Source: Peribacillus frigoritolerans
GTDB lineage: Bacteria; Bacillota; Bacilli; Bacillales; DSM-1321
Direction: 5' to 3'
NCBI GenBank assembly: GCA_030562215.1
Contig: JAUPFL010000002.1
Coordinates: 1-64,000, forward strand
DNA: 64,000 nucleotides
The translations under genes and the position numbers were made by a program. The stretch's first letter is position 1, and each line of letters starts with the position of its first letter. Shown here one piece after another: positions 19,251 through 28,801 of the stretch. The notes beneath the pieces are model-generated. The model was not told the DNA's origin, ran no database searches, and saw nothing but the letters and a program-made list of their open reading frames with translations.

Positions 19251-20783
19251 TCAATGACCCAAGTATTCTTCCACTTCATTTTTGATGATCGTTACTTGGG
19301 GACCGTAAACTATTTGAATGCCGTTTCCTTTTTTACGACACCTTTTGAACCGGTTTGTTTAATGACGTCTTCTTTCACCAATGATTCATCCTTTACCGTG
19401 ACACGCAGACGGGTTGCACAGCAATCGACTATATCGATATTTTCCTGTCCGCCTAATCCATTGACGATGGTTTGGGTTCTCTCTGATGCCGTTACTTGTG
19501 TAACGGCCGCCTGTTCATCATCTTCACGGCCAACGACTTTCAAATTCTTCTTCCTGATCAAGAATTTAAACGTGAAGTAGTATAGGAAAACCACGGAATG
19601 CCGACGAGAAGTACATAAACCCAGTTTGTTTTACTGATGCCCTGGAGTATCCCGAATAAAGTAAAATCGATAAATCCTCCAGAAAAGGTTTGACCGATCG
19701 TTATATTGAATATATCTGCCATCATGAAGGCAAGTCCGTCAAACAAGGCATGAAAAACATATAGGATCGGGGCGACAAATAGGAAACTGAATTCAAGCGG
19801 TTCGGTGATGCCTGTTAAGAAAGAAGTCAAGGCAGCTGAAAGAAGCAAACCGGCCACGACTTTCTTATTTTTAGGTTTAGCACAATGATAAATGGCCAAT
19901 GCCGCGCCAGGCAGACCAAACATCATCGTGATGAACCGTCCGGACATGAACCGGGAAACACCCTCATAGTACTTGACTGTAGTAGGGTCGGCCAATTGCG
20001 CAAAGAAGATATTCTGGGTCCCGCTGACAAGCTGCCCTTTAATCTCCATCGTTCCGCCTAAAGCAGTTTGCCAGAAGGGAAGGTAGAAAATATGGTGCAG
20101 CCCTAACGGCCCGAGCATCCGTAATATGAATCCGTAAAAGAAAGTCCCGATCGTACCTGTGCTCGTTACCAGCGCACCTAATTGGTTTATGAAAAGTTGG
20201 AAATAAGGCCATACGATAAAAAGCACGGCTCCAACCAAGATGGACGCGAAGGAAACGATGATGGGAATGAAACGTGAACCCCGAAAAAACCTAACACTTG
20301 CGGAAGCTGAATTTTATTATATTTATTGTGCAGAAGTGCGGCAACGATACCTACTGCGATACCGCCAAACACACCGGTCTCCAGTGTCTGGATCCCAACC
20401 GCCATTCCTTGTCCGGCACCTGCCAAATTCTCCTTGGCAAGTTCCCCGGTTATTTGAAGCAGTGCATTTATTGAACTGTTCATGACGAAATAGCCGATCA
20501 TGGCTGCCAGTGCAGCGGTCCCTTTATCCGACCGTGCCAATCCTACTGCAACACCTACAGCAAAAATGACCGGCAAGTTTCCGAATACGATGCTTCCTGC
20601 AGAACTCATGATCGTGAAAATGGCCTGCAGCCAAGCAAAGTCTAAAAAAGGATAGGCTTCAACTGTATTTGGATTGGAAAGAGCACCGCCAATTCCCAGC
20701 AATAAACCGGCCGCTGGCAAAACGGCAATCGGGAGCATAAAAGATTTACCGAATTGCTGCGCTTTCTCGAAAGCTTTCTTCAT
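19251..20783 (-). CDS. PTS transporter EIICB, glucose/N-acetylglucosamine superfamily (frameshifted)
   Basis: About 511 residues. The EIIC membrane domain comes first ([20 protein letters not shown] near the start, later [13 protein letters not shown] and [12 protein letters not shown]). A C-terminal EIIB domain follows, with the phosphocysteine in [12 protein letters not shown]. The chain ends [20 protein letters not shown] after a frameshift at about 19318; other shifts are near 20210 and 19580. No EIIA domain is fused, so a shared cytoplasmic EIIA must serve it. Coupling to nanE and an RpiR regulator points to ManNAc or a similar amino sugar as substrate. Its promoter carries a consensus cre site, so it should be glucose repressed. 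Confidence 0.8.
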
Positions 20784-20847
20784 AATGATTCCTCCCTCAT
20801 TTAACGAGCCTTTGATACTCTTTATTTTTTATCGCTCTATACTAGCT

Positions 20848-20876
20848 ATATTAAATCCCTGTGAGAGCGTTTTCAA
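20848..20876 (-). promoter_or_regulatory. Sigma-A promoter with overlapping CcpA (cre) site for the PTS-nanE operon
   Basis: Read leftward, TTGAAA (20876-20871), a 17-bp spacer and TAATAT (20853-20848) make a good sigma-A promoter 65 bp before the PTS start. TGAAAACGCTCTCA (20875-20862) fits the cre consensus TGWAANCGNTNWCA at every position and covers the -35 region, predicting direct repression by CcpA. Confidence 0.8.
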
Positions 20877-21135
20877 TGCGGTGCAAGGTTATATCAACTG
20901 TTTTCAACCTTGTGCTTATTTCTCTGAAAAAGTTTTCATTAGTAGAAGGTGCCGGATTGGATGAAAAGTTATATGAATATATTGAAATCTTTTTATGCTT
21001 ATTTTTATAATTCGTGTATTGGTGAGTAAACGTACTATTTAATAAGAAAAAACATTTTTTATATGCAAAATCCGAATATTATCTTGTACAATCAAGAAAA
21101 AGTATATATAATTACCTCAAACGATAGTTTGGCAG

Positions 21136-21494
21136 GTGATAGTCATCTTACCGATAAACGCTAACGAAACGAAGAAATTGCTTTCTCATATGTATAATGA
21201 GGTATCGAAGGAATTGTTCGGCTTTGGTACGACGCTGCTGAAGGTTACTGTTGAGCAGAATGTGATTACATTCCAGGCCAAACATCGACGTGCCCCGCGC
21301 TCTGAAGCTTTAGAAGGGAAGTTCCCAGCCTGAAGCAGGAGGTTGACTTTCATATGTCCCTGCTTTATAAAAAGAAACTGAAACAAAAGCTGGAAACGCA
21401 AACGAATTGGGATATAGAAGCTGTCCTGAGGGATTATGACTCAGCGACGCAGCTGGCATTCACCAATATCGTATTGAAGGAAAAAATTATATAA
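21136..21494 (+). CDS. Small conserved protein, tentatively MpsC/DUF2294-like (frameshifted)
   Basis: About 119 residues. HRRAPRSEALEGKFPALKQ, then VDFHMSLLYKKKL and VLRDYDSATQLAF, read through after restoring one C near 21330 (GCCTG for GCCCTG). The motif reminds me of the DUF2294/MpsC family, but I am not certain. The proposed GTG 21136 start lacks a convincing ribosome site, and the N-terminus may have a further error. It is a monocistronic unit between the leftward PTS operon and the purine operon. No function is assigned. Confidence 0.45.
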
Positions 21495-21580
21495 TCATAT
21501 AAATGGATTTCCCTCCGGATTTATCTGGAGGGAACGCCACTAGAGAACCAAATGATAAGTTTTATCTTTGTTTACAAAGA

Positions 21581-21630
21581 AAAGACAATCTTGGGTAGAA
21601 TTTAAAATTCTATTTAAGATTGTCTTTTTT
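21581..21630 (+). terminator. Long hairpin with T run ahead of the purine ABC operon
   Basis: AAGACAATCTT pairs with AAGATTGTCTT, extended inside by TAGAATTT/AAATTCTA, followed by TTTTTT. It may terminate the upstream gene or serve as a leader attenuator for the operon starting 54 bp later. Confidence 0.7.
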
Positions 21631-21683
21631 ACATTTATATCAGTAAAAAGGAAATTTTAAACAATATGAACTTGGAGGTTTGG

Positions 21684-22723
21684 ATGATGAAAAAATATTG
21701 ATGATGTTATCACTTTTCACATTAGTTTTAGCTGCATGCTCTGCAAAGGACAATGGAAAGGAAAAACCAGCGAAATTAGTCGTTTCCACTTGGGGATTCG
21801 CCGATGATTTCTTCCGTCCTGAAGTTTATGAGCCATTTGAAAAGAAGCATAATGTAGAGATTGTCGTTGATTCAGGAAATAATGCAGATCGATTGAACAA
21901 AGTACGCCAAGCGAATAGCGATGTCGATGTTATCTATTTATCCGACTACTATGCACAGCAGGGCATCGATGAAGGGTTATTTGAGAAAGTTGATCATAGC
22001 AAAATTCCGAATATTGATAATATATATGACAAAGCAAAAGCGCCGAATGGCGATGAGTTTGGACCAGCCTACACCATTGCACAATTTGGCATTGCCTATA
22101 ATCCCGATGAATTGAGTAAACCGATCACTTCTTGGAAAGATCTTTGGAGCAAGGATTTGGCAGGGAAAATCACGATCCCATCCATCACTTCGACAACTGG
22201 ACCGATGTTTTTGGATGCCGCTTCAAAAGTTAGCGGAAGTAAAGAGTTCAATGAAGATAAAGCCTTTGATCAAATGAAAAAAATCATGCCGAATGCGGTC
22301 AAGGAATATGGGCAAACATCAGAGTTCGTCAACATGTTCTCGCAAGGGGAAATCGCTGCAGGCCCGATCATGGAAATGTATTTTGGCGATTTACAGGAAG
22401 CCGTTCCTAATGCTAAGTTCATTTCCCCTGAAGAAGGCGGCTACGCAGTGATGAACACGGTGAATATTGTTAAAGCCAGCGATCAAAAAGAATTGGCCGG
22501 CGAATTCATGAATTATATCTTAAGCAAGGAAGTTCAGGAAAAATCAGCGAAAGCGAAAGTGGATTCTCCTGTCAATATGGAAGTCAAGCTCTCTAAAACG
22601 GAAGCGAAAGGCTTAACCTATGGAGATGACGTCATTGACAGCCTGCGTGTATTGGACATGAAGTTTGTTAATGAAAACTCGAAACAATGGATCGATCGTT
22701 GGAATCGTGAGCTTACACACTAA
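21684..22723 (+). CDS. Spermidine/putrescine-type (PotD-like) ABC substrate-binding lipoprotein
   Basis: About 347 residues. Secreted lipoprotein: a hydrophobic signal ending LVLAACS, lipobox cysteine at about residue 20. Downstream are the SBP family features VVSTWGFADDFFRPEVYEPF, a Y.SDYY motif, GPAYTIAQFGIAYN and NIVKASDQKELAGEFMNYIL. The natural start is ATG 21684 or 21687 with GGAGG upstream, but one A is missing in the AAAAAA run, so the present frame only opens from TTG 21680. It is the first gene of a six-gene operon with a nucleoside hydrolase, two permeases, an ATPase and adenine deaminase. That context suggests a purine nucleoside or related ligand rather than a polyamine. This is inference. 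Confidence 0.85.
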
Positions 22724-22744
22724 GAAAGAAATGAGGTGTGCTTG

Positions 22745-23673
22745 ATGAAGAAAAAAATGATTCTTGATGTGGATACTGGAATAGATGATGCGATCGGGAT
22801 CATTCTTGCTGTTAAAAGCCGTCAATTCGACATATTGGCGGTAACAACAGTGAACGGGAATGTATCACTTGATACGGCCACATTGAATACATGCAAAATA
22901 TTGGATTTATTGAATGAACAGGACATTTCAGTCATAAAGGGGCAGATAGCCCAATTATCAGGAGCCCCTTTTTCGAACACAGGATCCATGGCGAAGACGG
23001 GATTGGCGGAGCCTTGAAGGATGTGCCAGTCAAAAAGCAGCCTGATGATGGATTTGCTTCTGATTTCATCATCAATTCGATATTGAATTTTCCTGGTGAA
23101 GTGACGCTTGTCATGACGGGACCTCTTACGAATTTGGCATTGGCTGTGAAAAAATGTCCGCAAATCACCAAGCTCGTAAAAGAAGTCATTTTCATGGGCG
23201 GAGTTATCAAAGGGGGTGGCAATGTCACGCCAACCTCTGAATATAACACGTATGTCGATCCTGAAGCAGCCAAAATCGTATTACAGGCGGGATTCGCATC
23301 CATCACGCAAGTTGGTCTTGATGTCACGAGAAAGGTTCTATTGAATGAAGAGCATATCCAATTGATTCAAAACCATGAACTTGCTGACTATATAAGGCAA
23401 AGTACATCAGATTATCGGAAAAGGTATTTTGAACGTAACGGTATATGGGCATGTGCGATGCATGACCCATTAGCTGTAGCGATTGCACTGCAAGAAGATC
23501 TTGTAACCAGAGAAGAATATTATGTGGATGTTGAAACAAAAAGCGAGCTTTGTGACGGACAGATGGTTTGCGACTTTCAAAATAGGCTGATGAAGCAGCC
23601 GAATGCGCATGTTTGTCTGGACGTCGATGCGGAAGCGTTTTTCGACCTGTTCATTCGCATAATCAATTCATAA
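22745..23673 (+). CDS. Inosine-uridine-type nucleoside hydrolase (frameshifted)
   Basis: About 309 residues, ATG 22745 after GAGGTG. The calcium-binding signature ILDVDTGIDDAIGI at residues 5-18 defines the nucleoside N-ribohydrolase family; later VMTGPLTNLALAV and the histidine loop AMHDPLAVAIAL fit too. It cleaves ribonucleosides to base and ribose in the cytoplasm. One frameshift near 22995 (missing base in the GGAT/GGCG region) splits it. Its position directly after the binding protein and before the permeases ties transport to nucleoside cleavage. The adenine deaminase at the operon's end would take adenine onward to hypoxanthine. Confidence 0.85.
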
Positions 23674-23697
23674 ATAATACGAACAGGGGGTTCCGAG

Positions 23698-24505
23698 GTG
23701 AAAAAACGCTATCTATACCTGTTGCTGTTACCAGGCGTTCTATTTTTAACGATTTTCATGATCATTCCGATCCTAATGACGATTGGCACGACCTTTTTAA
23801 TGAAAGCGGCGGTTTTTCCATACAAGGATATCTCGATTTTTTCCAAGATCGATACTTCATTGAAATTCTGCTGACGACACTTAGGGTGAGTCTGTTCACG
23901 ACAATCATTTGCATTCTATTAGGATTTCCAGCAGCTTATTATATTTCAAAACTGAAACAACGAAAAAAGCCATCATGCTTTTGCTGACGATCTTCCCGCT
24001 ATTAACAAGCCCTGTTGTCCGCTCATTCAGCTGGATGGTGATCATCGGGAAAAACGGTGTGGTGAATAAATTGCTTATGGGCATGGGCTTGATTGAAAAG
24101 CCGCTTGATATATTGTACACGCCCACTGCCATCATCATCGGATTGGTCCATTTATTCCTGCCATTGATCATCGTGACGCTGGTGGGTGTGATGGAGAACA
24201 TCGAGACTGACTTATTAAAAGCGGCGGAGAGCCTTGGAGCATCAAGGTTGGCAGTATTCTCAAAAGTGATCATTCCGCTTTCGGTTCCAGGTTTGGTCAT
24301 TGGCAGCATCCTTGTTTTCGTAGGAAGCTTCACGGCCTATACAACACCTGCTTTATTAGGCGGGAAACAGCGGGTCATTTCAACATTTCTGTATCAAAAC
24401 GCGATTACATTGAACGAATGGCAAGTGGCATCGATTGTCGCTACCATAATGATTGCAGTAACAGTTCTTATCATATCGATCATGAATGGTTTGGCAAAAA
24501 ATTAA
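23698..24505 (+). CDS. ABC transporter permease, PotB-like (frameshifted)
   Basis: About 270 residues from GTG 23698 with AGGGGG upstream. The N-terminal helix (LYLLLLPGVLFLTIFMIIPI) is followed by the permease core and the EAA loop ENIETDLLKAAESLGASRLA that docks with the ATPase. Frameshifts near 23808 and 23962 break the N-terminal third. The C-terminal stop at 24503-24505 may itself be early: one extra A in the A5 run would extend it to 24519. Forms the membrane pore with the next gene. Confidence 0.8.
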
Positions 24506-24525
24506 ATCCAAAGGGGTAGAGGTGT

Positions 24526-25313
24526 ATGCAGGAAAAAAATCGAGGATTGGCCCTGTTTACTCTCCTGGTGTTCCTTTTTTACTAGGGCCTTTGCTTATCA
24601 TATCCGTTACGTCATTTGAAGGCGGAAATATTTTGAAGTTCCCGCCGGAAGAGTTTTCTTTAAGATGGTACGAAAATATCTTTAATGTGGAAATGTTTTT
24701 GGTCGCTTTTAAAACGTCCATCCTTGTTTCACTGGCAGGCAACCTTTTGGCACTGTTACTGGGAGTGCCGGCTGCCTATGCATTAAGCCGGTTTGATTTC
24801 AAAGGGAAAAGCGTGATTAATGCATTTTTCGTTTCTCCCATATTAATACCGGGAATTGTGCTGGGCTTTGCGTTTTTACGTTATATTGTGGGGACTTATC
24901 AGCTTCCGATATATGCGGCCCTGTTTGTGGGACATACTGTTATCATGCTGCCGTTCATCATCCGTGTGATTTCTTCAAGCTTATCAAACTTTGACTTTTC
25001 CATTGAAGAAGCGGCGGAGAGTCTCGGAGCGAGTAAATTGGGCACATTCTTTACAGTCGTCCTCCCGAATATAAAATCAGGAATTCTGGCGGCAGTCATG
25101 ATCGCCTTCTTGGAATCCTTCAATAATGTAGACATTTCAGTTTATATGACTGGCCCTGGGGTAAGTACGTTTCCGATTCAGATGCTGACGTATGTGGAGA
25201 ACTACTTCGATCCTACCATTTCGGCCATTTCCGTATTGCTCATGTTCATAACGGCTTTCTTCATGTTTATAGTAGAACGGCTCATGGGATTGTCTTATTT
25301 CACAAAACGATAA
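24526..25313 (+). CDS. ABC transporter permease, PotC-like (frameshifted)
   Basis: About 263 residues. I take ATG 24526 (GGGGTAGAGGTG upstream), which gives MQEKNRGLALFTLLVFLF. A missing T near 24580 then shifts into the long frame LLGPLLIISVTSFEGGNIL. Typical type-I permease features follow, including the EAA loop FSIEEAAESLGASKLGTFF and six hydrophobic segments. The stop is eight bases before the ATPase start, so coupling is tight. Confidence 0.8.
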
Positions 25314-25321
25314 AGGAGGTA

Positions 25322-26391
25322 ATGATGGTGGCTTTATTCACTTTACAAGATATATCTGTAGCATATAACAAACAGAATATATTAAAAGATTTCAATCTTG
25401 AGATTGAAAAAGGGAAACTGGTATCCCTTCTTGGCCCGAGCGGCTGTGGGAAAACGACGACCCTGCGTTTAATTGCCGGGTTTTTACAGGCGAACGATGG
25501 GAAGTTTTTATTCAAGGAAAAGGACTATACGAAAGTGCCCGTCAACAAGCGGAATTTTGGCTTTGTGTTCCAAAACTATGCATTATTTCCGCATTTGTCG
25601 ATATTCGATAATATTGCATTCGGTCTCCGTCTAAGAAAGAATTCTAAAACTGAAATCGAAAAAAAGTAATGAATGTGCTCGAGATCGTTAATTTAAAAGG
25701 TTTTGAAAAACGATATCCCCAAGAGCTTTCCGGAGGGCAAAAGCAGCGGGTCGCGATTGCCAGGGCGCTGGTGATTGAGCCGGACATCCTCTTATTTGAC
25801 GAGCCATTGAGTAATCTTGATGCCAACTTAAGGGTGAATATGAGGGTCGAAATTCGCCGTATCCAACAAGAGCTGGGGATTACAACGGTATATGTTTCCC
25901 ATGACCAGGAAGAATGCTTTTCGATATCCGACCAGGTGGCGATCATGAATAAAGGGATCATCGAACAGCTTAGTGACCCTGCGACCATTTACAAATATCC
26001 TGAAACCAAGTTTGTCGCTGACTTCATCGGCTTCAAGAACTTCATTGACTTCGATAAGCGGACGGATCATGACGGTAAAATTGAACTGAACAAATCTGGA
26101 TACTCATTTGTGCTGCACAAGGATCCACAGATGACCAATTCAACGGGGAAAATAGGAGCCATCAGGCCGGACGATCTGTTGATCAGGGAAAAAGATAACA
26201 CGGGAGCTGTTCAGGAAAATAATTTATCTGGCCGAGTCAAGGTAAGTACCTATCTGGGAAGAAGCTATCAATATGTCGTTGAAACTCCAATAGGGGATTT
26301 CACTGTGAACAAGGAAATGGCGGAATGCTATCGGACGGGTCAGGAAATCATCCTTGAAATTCCGAGAAACCAGATGGTGCTTGTTGACTAG
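25322..26391 (+). CDS. ABC transporter ATP-binding protein, PotA-like (frameshifted)
   Basis: About 356 residues, start ATG 25322 or 25325 right after AAAGGAGGT. Walker A is GPSGCGKTT, the Q loop is in FVFQNYALFPHL, the ABC signature is LSGGQKQR, Walker B is ILLFDEP and the switch is VSHDQEE. A C-terminal TOBE-like domain (GAIRPDDLLIREKD onward) is typical of the PotA/MalK class. One base missing in the A run near 25665 breaks the frame between Q loop and signature. It energises import by the two permeases upstream. Confidence 0.85.
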
Positions 26392-26406
26392 TTTAGGGGG
26401 TAAGTT

Positions 26407-28124
26407 ATGCGAATGGATATGCTTGTAAGGGATATCAACGTGTTTAACAGCTATTTTAAAAGATTCATTAAAGGGAATGCAGCCATCAAGGATGGTAAGT
26501 TCTATTATATTGGAGAACGTGAATTGGATGCTTTCGAGCCGGAGAGAATCGTCGATGGACAGGGGAAGTATATGGTTCCAGGTCTGATCGATATCCATCT
26601 CCACATTGAAAGTACGATGGTGACGCCTGCGACCTTTTCCTACGGGTTAATCAAAAATGGCGTGACGACGATCGTGCCGGAACCGCATGAAATGGCCAAT
26701 GTTTTCGGCATTTCCGGCGTGAAGGAAATGATTAAAGCAAGTGAAGATTGCGTAGCGGATATGTTTTATGCCATCCCGAGTTCCGTTCCAGCCACATCGA
26801 TGGAAACAACAGGCGGTTCTATCGAAATAGATGATATTGACGAATTGATGCAAACGGAGGACATTATATGTCTTGGCGAGATCATGAATTACTATGAGGT
26901 CATAACCGACCCGGATTGCAAAACGAATAAGATCTTGTCACATATCCGTTCCCGTTATCCAGATCTGATCATAGAGGGGCACGTTCCAAAGCTGCTCGAC
27001 CTGGACTTGCAAAAGATTATTAATGCCGGAATTAATTCAGATCATACACACCAGACCGTGGAAGGGATGGATGCGAGGATCGCTGCCGGGATGTTCATTG
27101 AGATTCAAGAGAAATCAATGACTGAAGAAGTGATAGATTACTTGAAGGAAAATCAGGTGGATGAACATTTCTGCTTTGTCACCGATGATGTCATGACCGA
27201 CTCATTCCAAAACAGAGGACATCTGAACGTCCTTTTAAAGAAAGCCGTTCAAATGGGGATGACTCGGAAAAAGCCATTTATGCATGCACCTATACACCTG
27301 CACAGCGGATGCGGATGTATGATCGCGGCGCCATTGCACCTGGAAAAACAGCAGATTTCCTGCTGCTATCGGACTTGGAAACATTTGAAATTGAACAAGT
27401 ATACAAAAAAGGTGAACTAGTTTATGAATCTTCACGGCCATATGTACAAGAAGTGAAGGAAGAACAATTTCCTGAGCATTTCTATCAAAGTGTGAAGCTT
27501 GCGGAACTTACCGAAAACGATTTTAACATCACGATCCCGGATAAGCATGAAAGCAGCATGTGCCGGATCATAAATGTGCAGAATGGTTCTACTTTCACGT
27601 CTGAAACCCATGATCGTATAGAAGGGAAGAATGGTCAATTAAGCTGGGAAGAGAGCCCTTATGGTTTAATCGCCACATTCGAACGATACGGGAAAAACGG
27701 TAATCGGGCACACGGGTTGATCACCGGCGATGTATTGAAGCGTGGAGCGGTCGCCACAACCTATTCGCATGATAACCATAATCTTCTGGTGGTTGGCCAT
27801 AATAAGCAGGATATGATGATTGCCGCTAACGAAGTAATAAGGAAGCAAGGCGGTGTCTGCTGCGCCCACGATGGCAAGGTCCTTTCCATGATTCCCCTTC
27901 CGGTAGGAGGGATTCTTTCGGAAGAGCCCATGGACATCGTATCAAAGCAGGTTCAGCACCTGACAGATGCACTTAAATCGTTAGGCTACGAACATTATAA
28001 TGTCATCATGTCATTAAGCACCTTATCGCTTCCTGTCAGCCCGGCTCTGAAAATAACCGACCATGGATTGATCAACGTGAACGAAGGGAAAACAGTCCCT
28101 CTCATAATGAGTGATGAAGATTAA
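26407..28124 (+). CDS. ade: Adenine deaminase (frameshifted)
   Basis: About 572 residues. Amidohydrolase-fold adenine deaminase converting adenine to hypoxanthine and ammonia. Motifs are GLIDIHLHIEST (metal HxH with the adenase-specific glutamate), VPEPHEMANVFG, IIEGHVPKL, NSDHTHQT, CFVTDDVMTDSF and the C-terminal domain VVGHNKQDMMIAANEV with GGVCCAHDGKVLSMIPLPVGG. One missing C near 27272 (ACTCGG for ACTCCGG) shifts the frame exactly where MTPEKAI is expected. Last gene of the ABC/nucleoside operon, followed by a strong terminator. It gives the operon a clear purine salvage theme. Confidence 0.9.
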
Positions 28125-28132
28125 AACGAACA

Positions 28133-28162
28133 GGGGATTATCCAATGGATAATCCCCTTTTC
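28133..28162 (+). terminator. Terminator of the purine salvage operon
   Basis: GGGGATTATCC and GGATAATCCCC form a perfect 11-bp stem with loop AAT, followed by TTTTCTT, nine bases after the adenine deaminase stop. Confidence 0.9.
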
Positions 28163-28352
28163 TTAATGCCTTAACATCAAATGTTAGCTGGACTTGTTTA
28201 TTTACATATAATTACTATTATAGGGAATATATGATAAAATAGAGGGGCAACTGAGGATAGAGTGGTAGGTCACAGCTTTACTTTTCGCTTGAATAGAATG
28301 ATCCATTACATCACCTCTATTAATAAAAATTTGGAAAATGTCAAAAAATGAA

Positions 28353-28381
28353 TTGACTCTTTCTTACTGATATGGTATGTT
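28353..28381 (+). promoter_or_regulatory. Sigma-A promoter of the MutS2-like gene leader
   Basis: TTGACT (28353-28358), a 17-bp spacer and TATGTT (28376-28381). A start site near 28388 would make a leader of about 410 nt before the coding region at 28802. Confidence 0.7.
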
Positions 28382-28412
28382 AATTCCAATCTAAGAAAAG
28401 GTGTGGTGTTTT

Positions 28413-28436
28413 ATGTCGGGAGTAGGTATCAACTAA
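28413..28436 (+). CDS. Seven-residue leader peptide ORF (MSGVGIN)
   Basis: ATG 28413 to TAA 28434-28436. AAGGTG at 28398-28403 is a fair ribosome site with a nine-base spacer. The codons for VGI overlap the 5' arm of the 28422-28525 pairing, so a ribosome held here would open that helix. Too short for homology; supported by position only. Confidence 0.5.
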   Translation: MSGVGIN

Positions 28437-28447
28437 TTTAGTTGAAT

Positions 28448-28494
28448 AAGGTATTTGATCACTGATATGTCAGTGGATTAAGTATGCCTTTTTT
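28448..28494 (+). terminator. Leader terminator hairpin 1
   Basis: AAGG..ATCACTGA pairs with TCAGTGGAT..CCTT, an imperfect stem of about 20 bp, then a TTTTTT run (28489-28494). It lies only 12 bases after the leader ORF stop. Confidence 0.65.
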
Positions 28495-28577
28495 CACAGT
28501 GCAATTCTGCATTGTGGATACCTACCTTAAGACTGCTTCCTTTTCCATAAATCGTGTAACATGCAGGTGTTACGGCG

Positions 28578-28613
28578 AAAAGCATGGTGGGATTTGTCCT
28601 ATCATGCTTTTTT
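28578..28613 (+). terminator. Leader terminator hairpin 2
   Basis: AAAGCATGGTGGGA and TCCTATCATGCTTT form a 14-bp stem with two G-U pairs and loop TTTG, followed by TTT beyond the stem. Confidence 0.7.
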
Positions 28614-28682
28614 GTGTACGCAGGTCTATTCGAGCTGCCCAATTTGTTATCGATTTTAGGTACTTATCCATGGATAAGGCCG

Positions 28683-28755
28683 ATGCCCGCAGGAGCTTTC
28701 TACTCAAATGGCTTGTTCATTTGTAAAGGTAGGGGGACCATTGCGGGCATTTTTT
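28683..28755 (+). terminator. Leader terminator hairpin 3
   Basis: ATGCCCGCA (28683-28691) and TGCGGGCAT (28742-28750) pair perfectly around an inner CAAATG/CATTTG hairpin, followed by TTTTTT. It ends 46 bp before the coding region. Confidence 0.7.
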
Positions 28756-28801
28756 GGATTCGGGAACTTTAATCACTCACTCATTCAAGGAGGATCATTA
28801 G

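Larger units (their letters stand above)
28388..28800 (+). promoter_or_regulatory. Structured 5' leader with a leader ORF and three terminator hairpins (attenuator)
   Basis: A leader ORF at 28413-28436 is followed by alternating structures. GTAGGTATC (28422-28430, inside the ORF) is complementary to GATACCTAC (28517-28525). Between them sit a terminator-like stem and a CACAGTGCA/TGCATTGTG hairpin (28495-28516). Two more T-run hairpins and the palindrome CTTATCCATGGATAAG (28663-28678) follow. This layout, a short ORF overlapping the 5' arm of a long pairing with terminators before the gene, is that of ribosome-stalling attenuators of antibiotic resistance genes. I saw no T-box or known riboswitch motif. 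The mechanism is inference. Confidence 0.65.

Noticed and set aside
28388..28800. T-box, purine or other known riboswitch in the MutS2 leader
   Set aside because: No T-box AGGGTGGNACCGCG motif or specifier stem, and no known aptamer core seen. The leader-ORF attenuator explanation fits the elements better.
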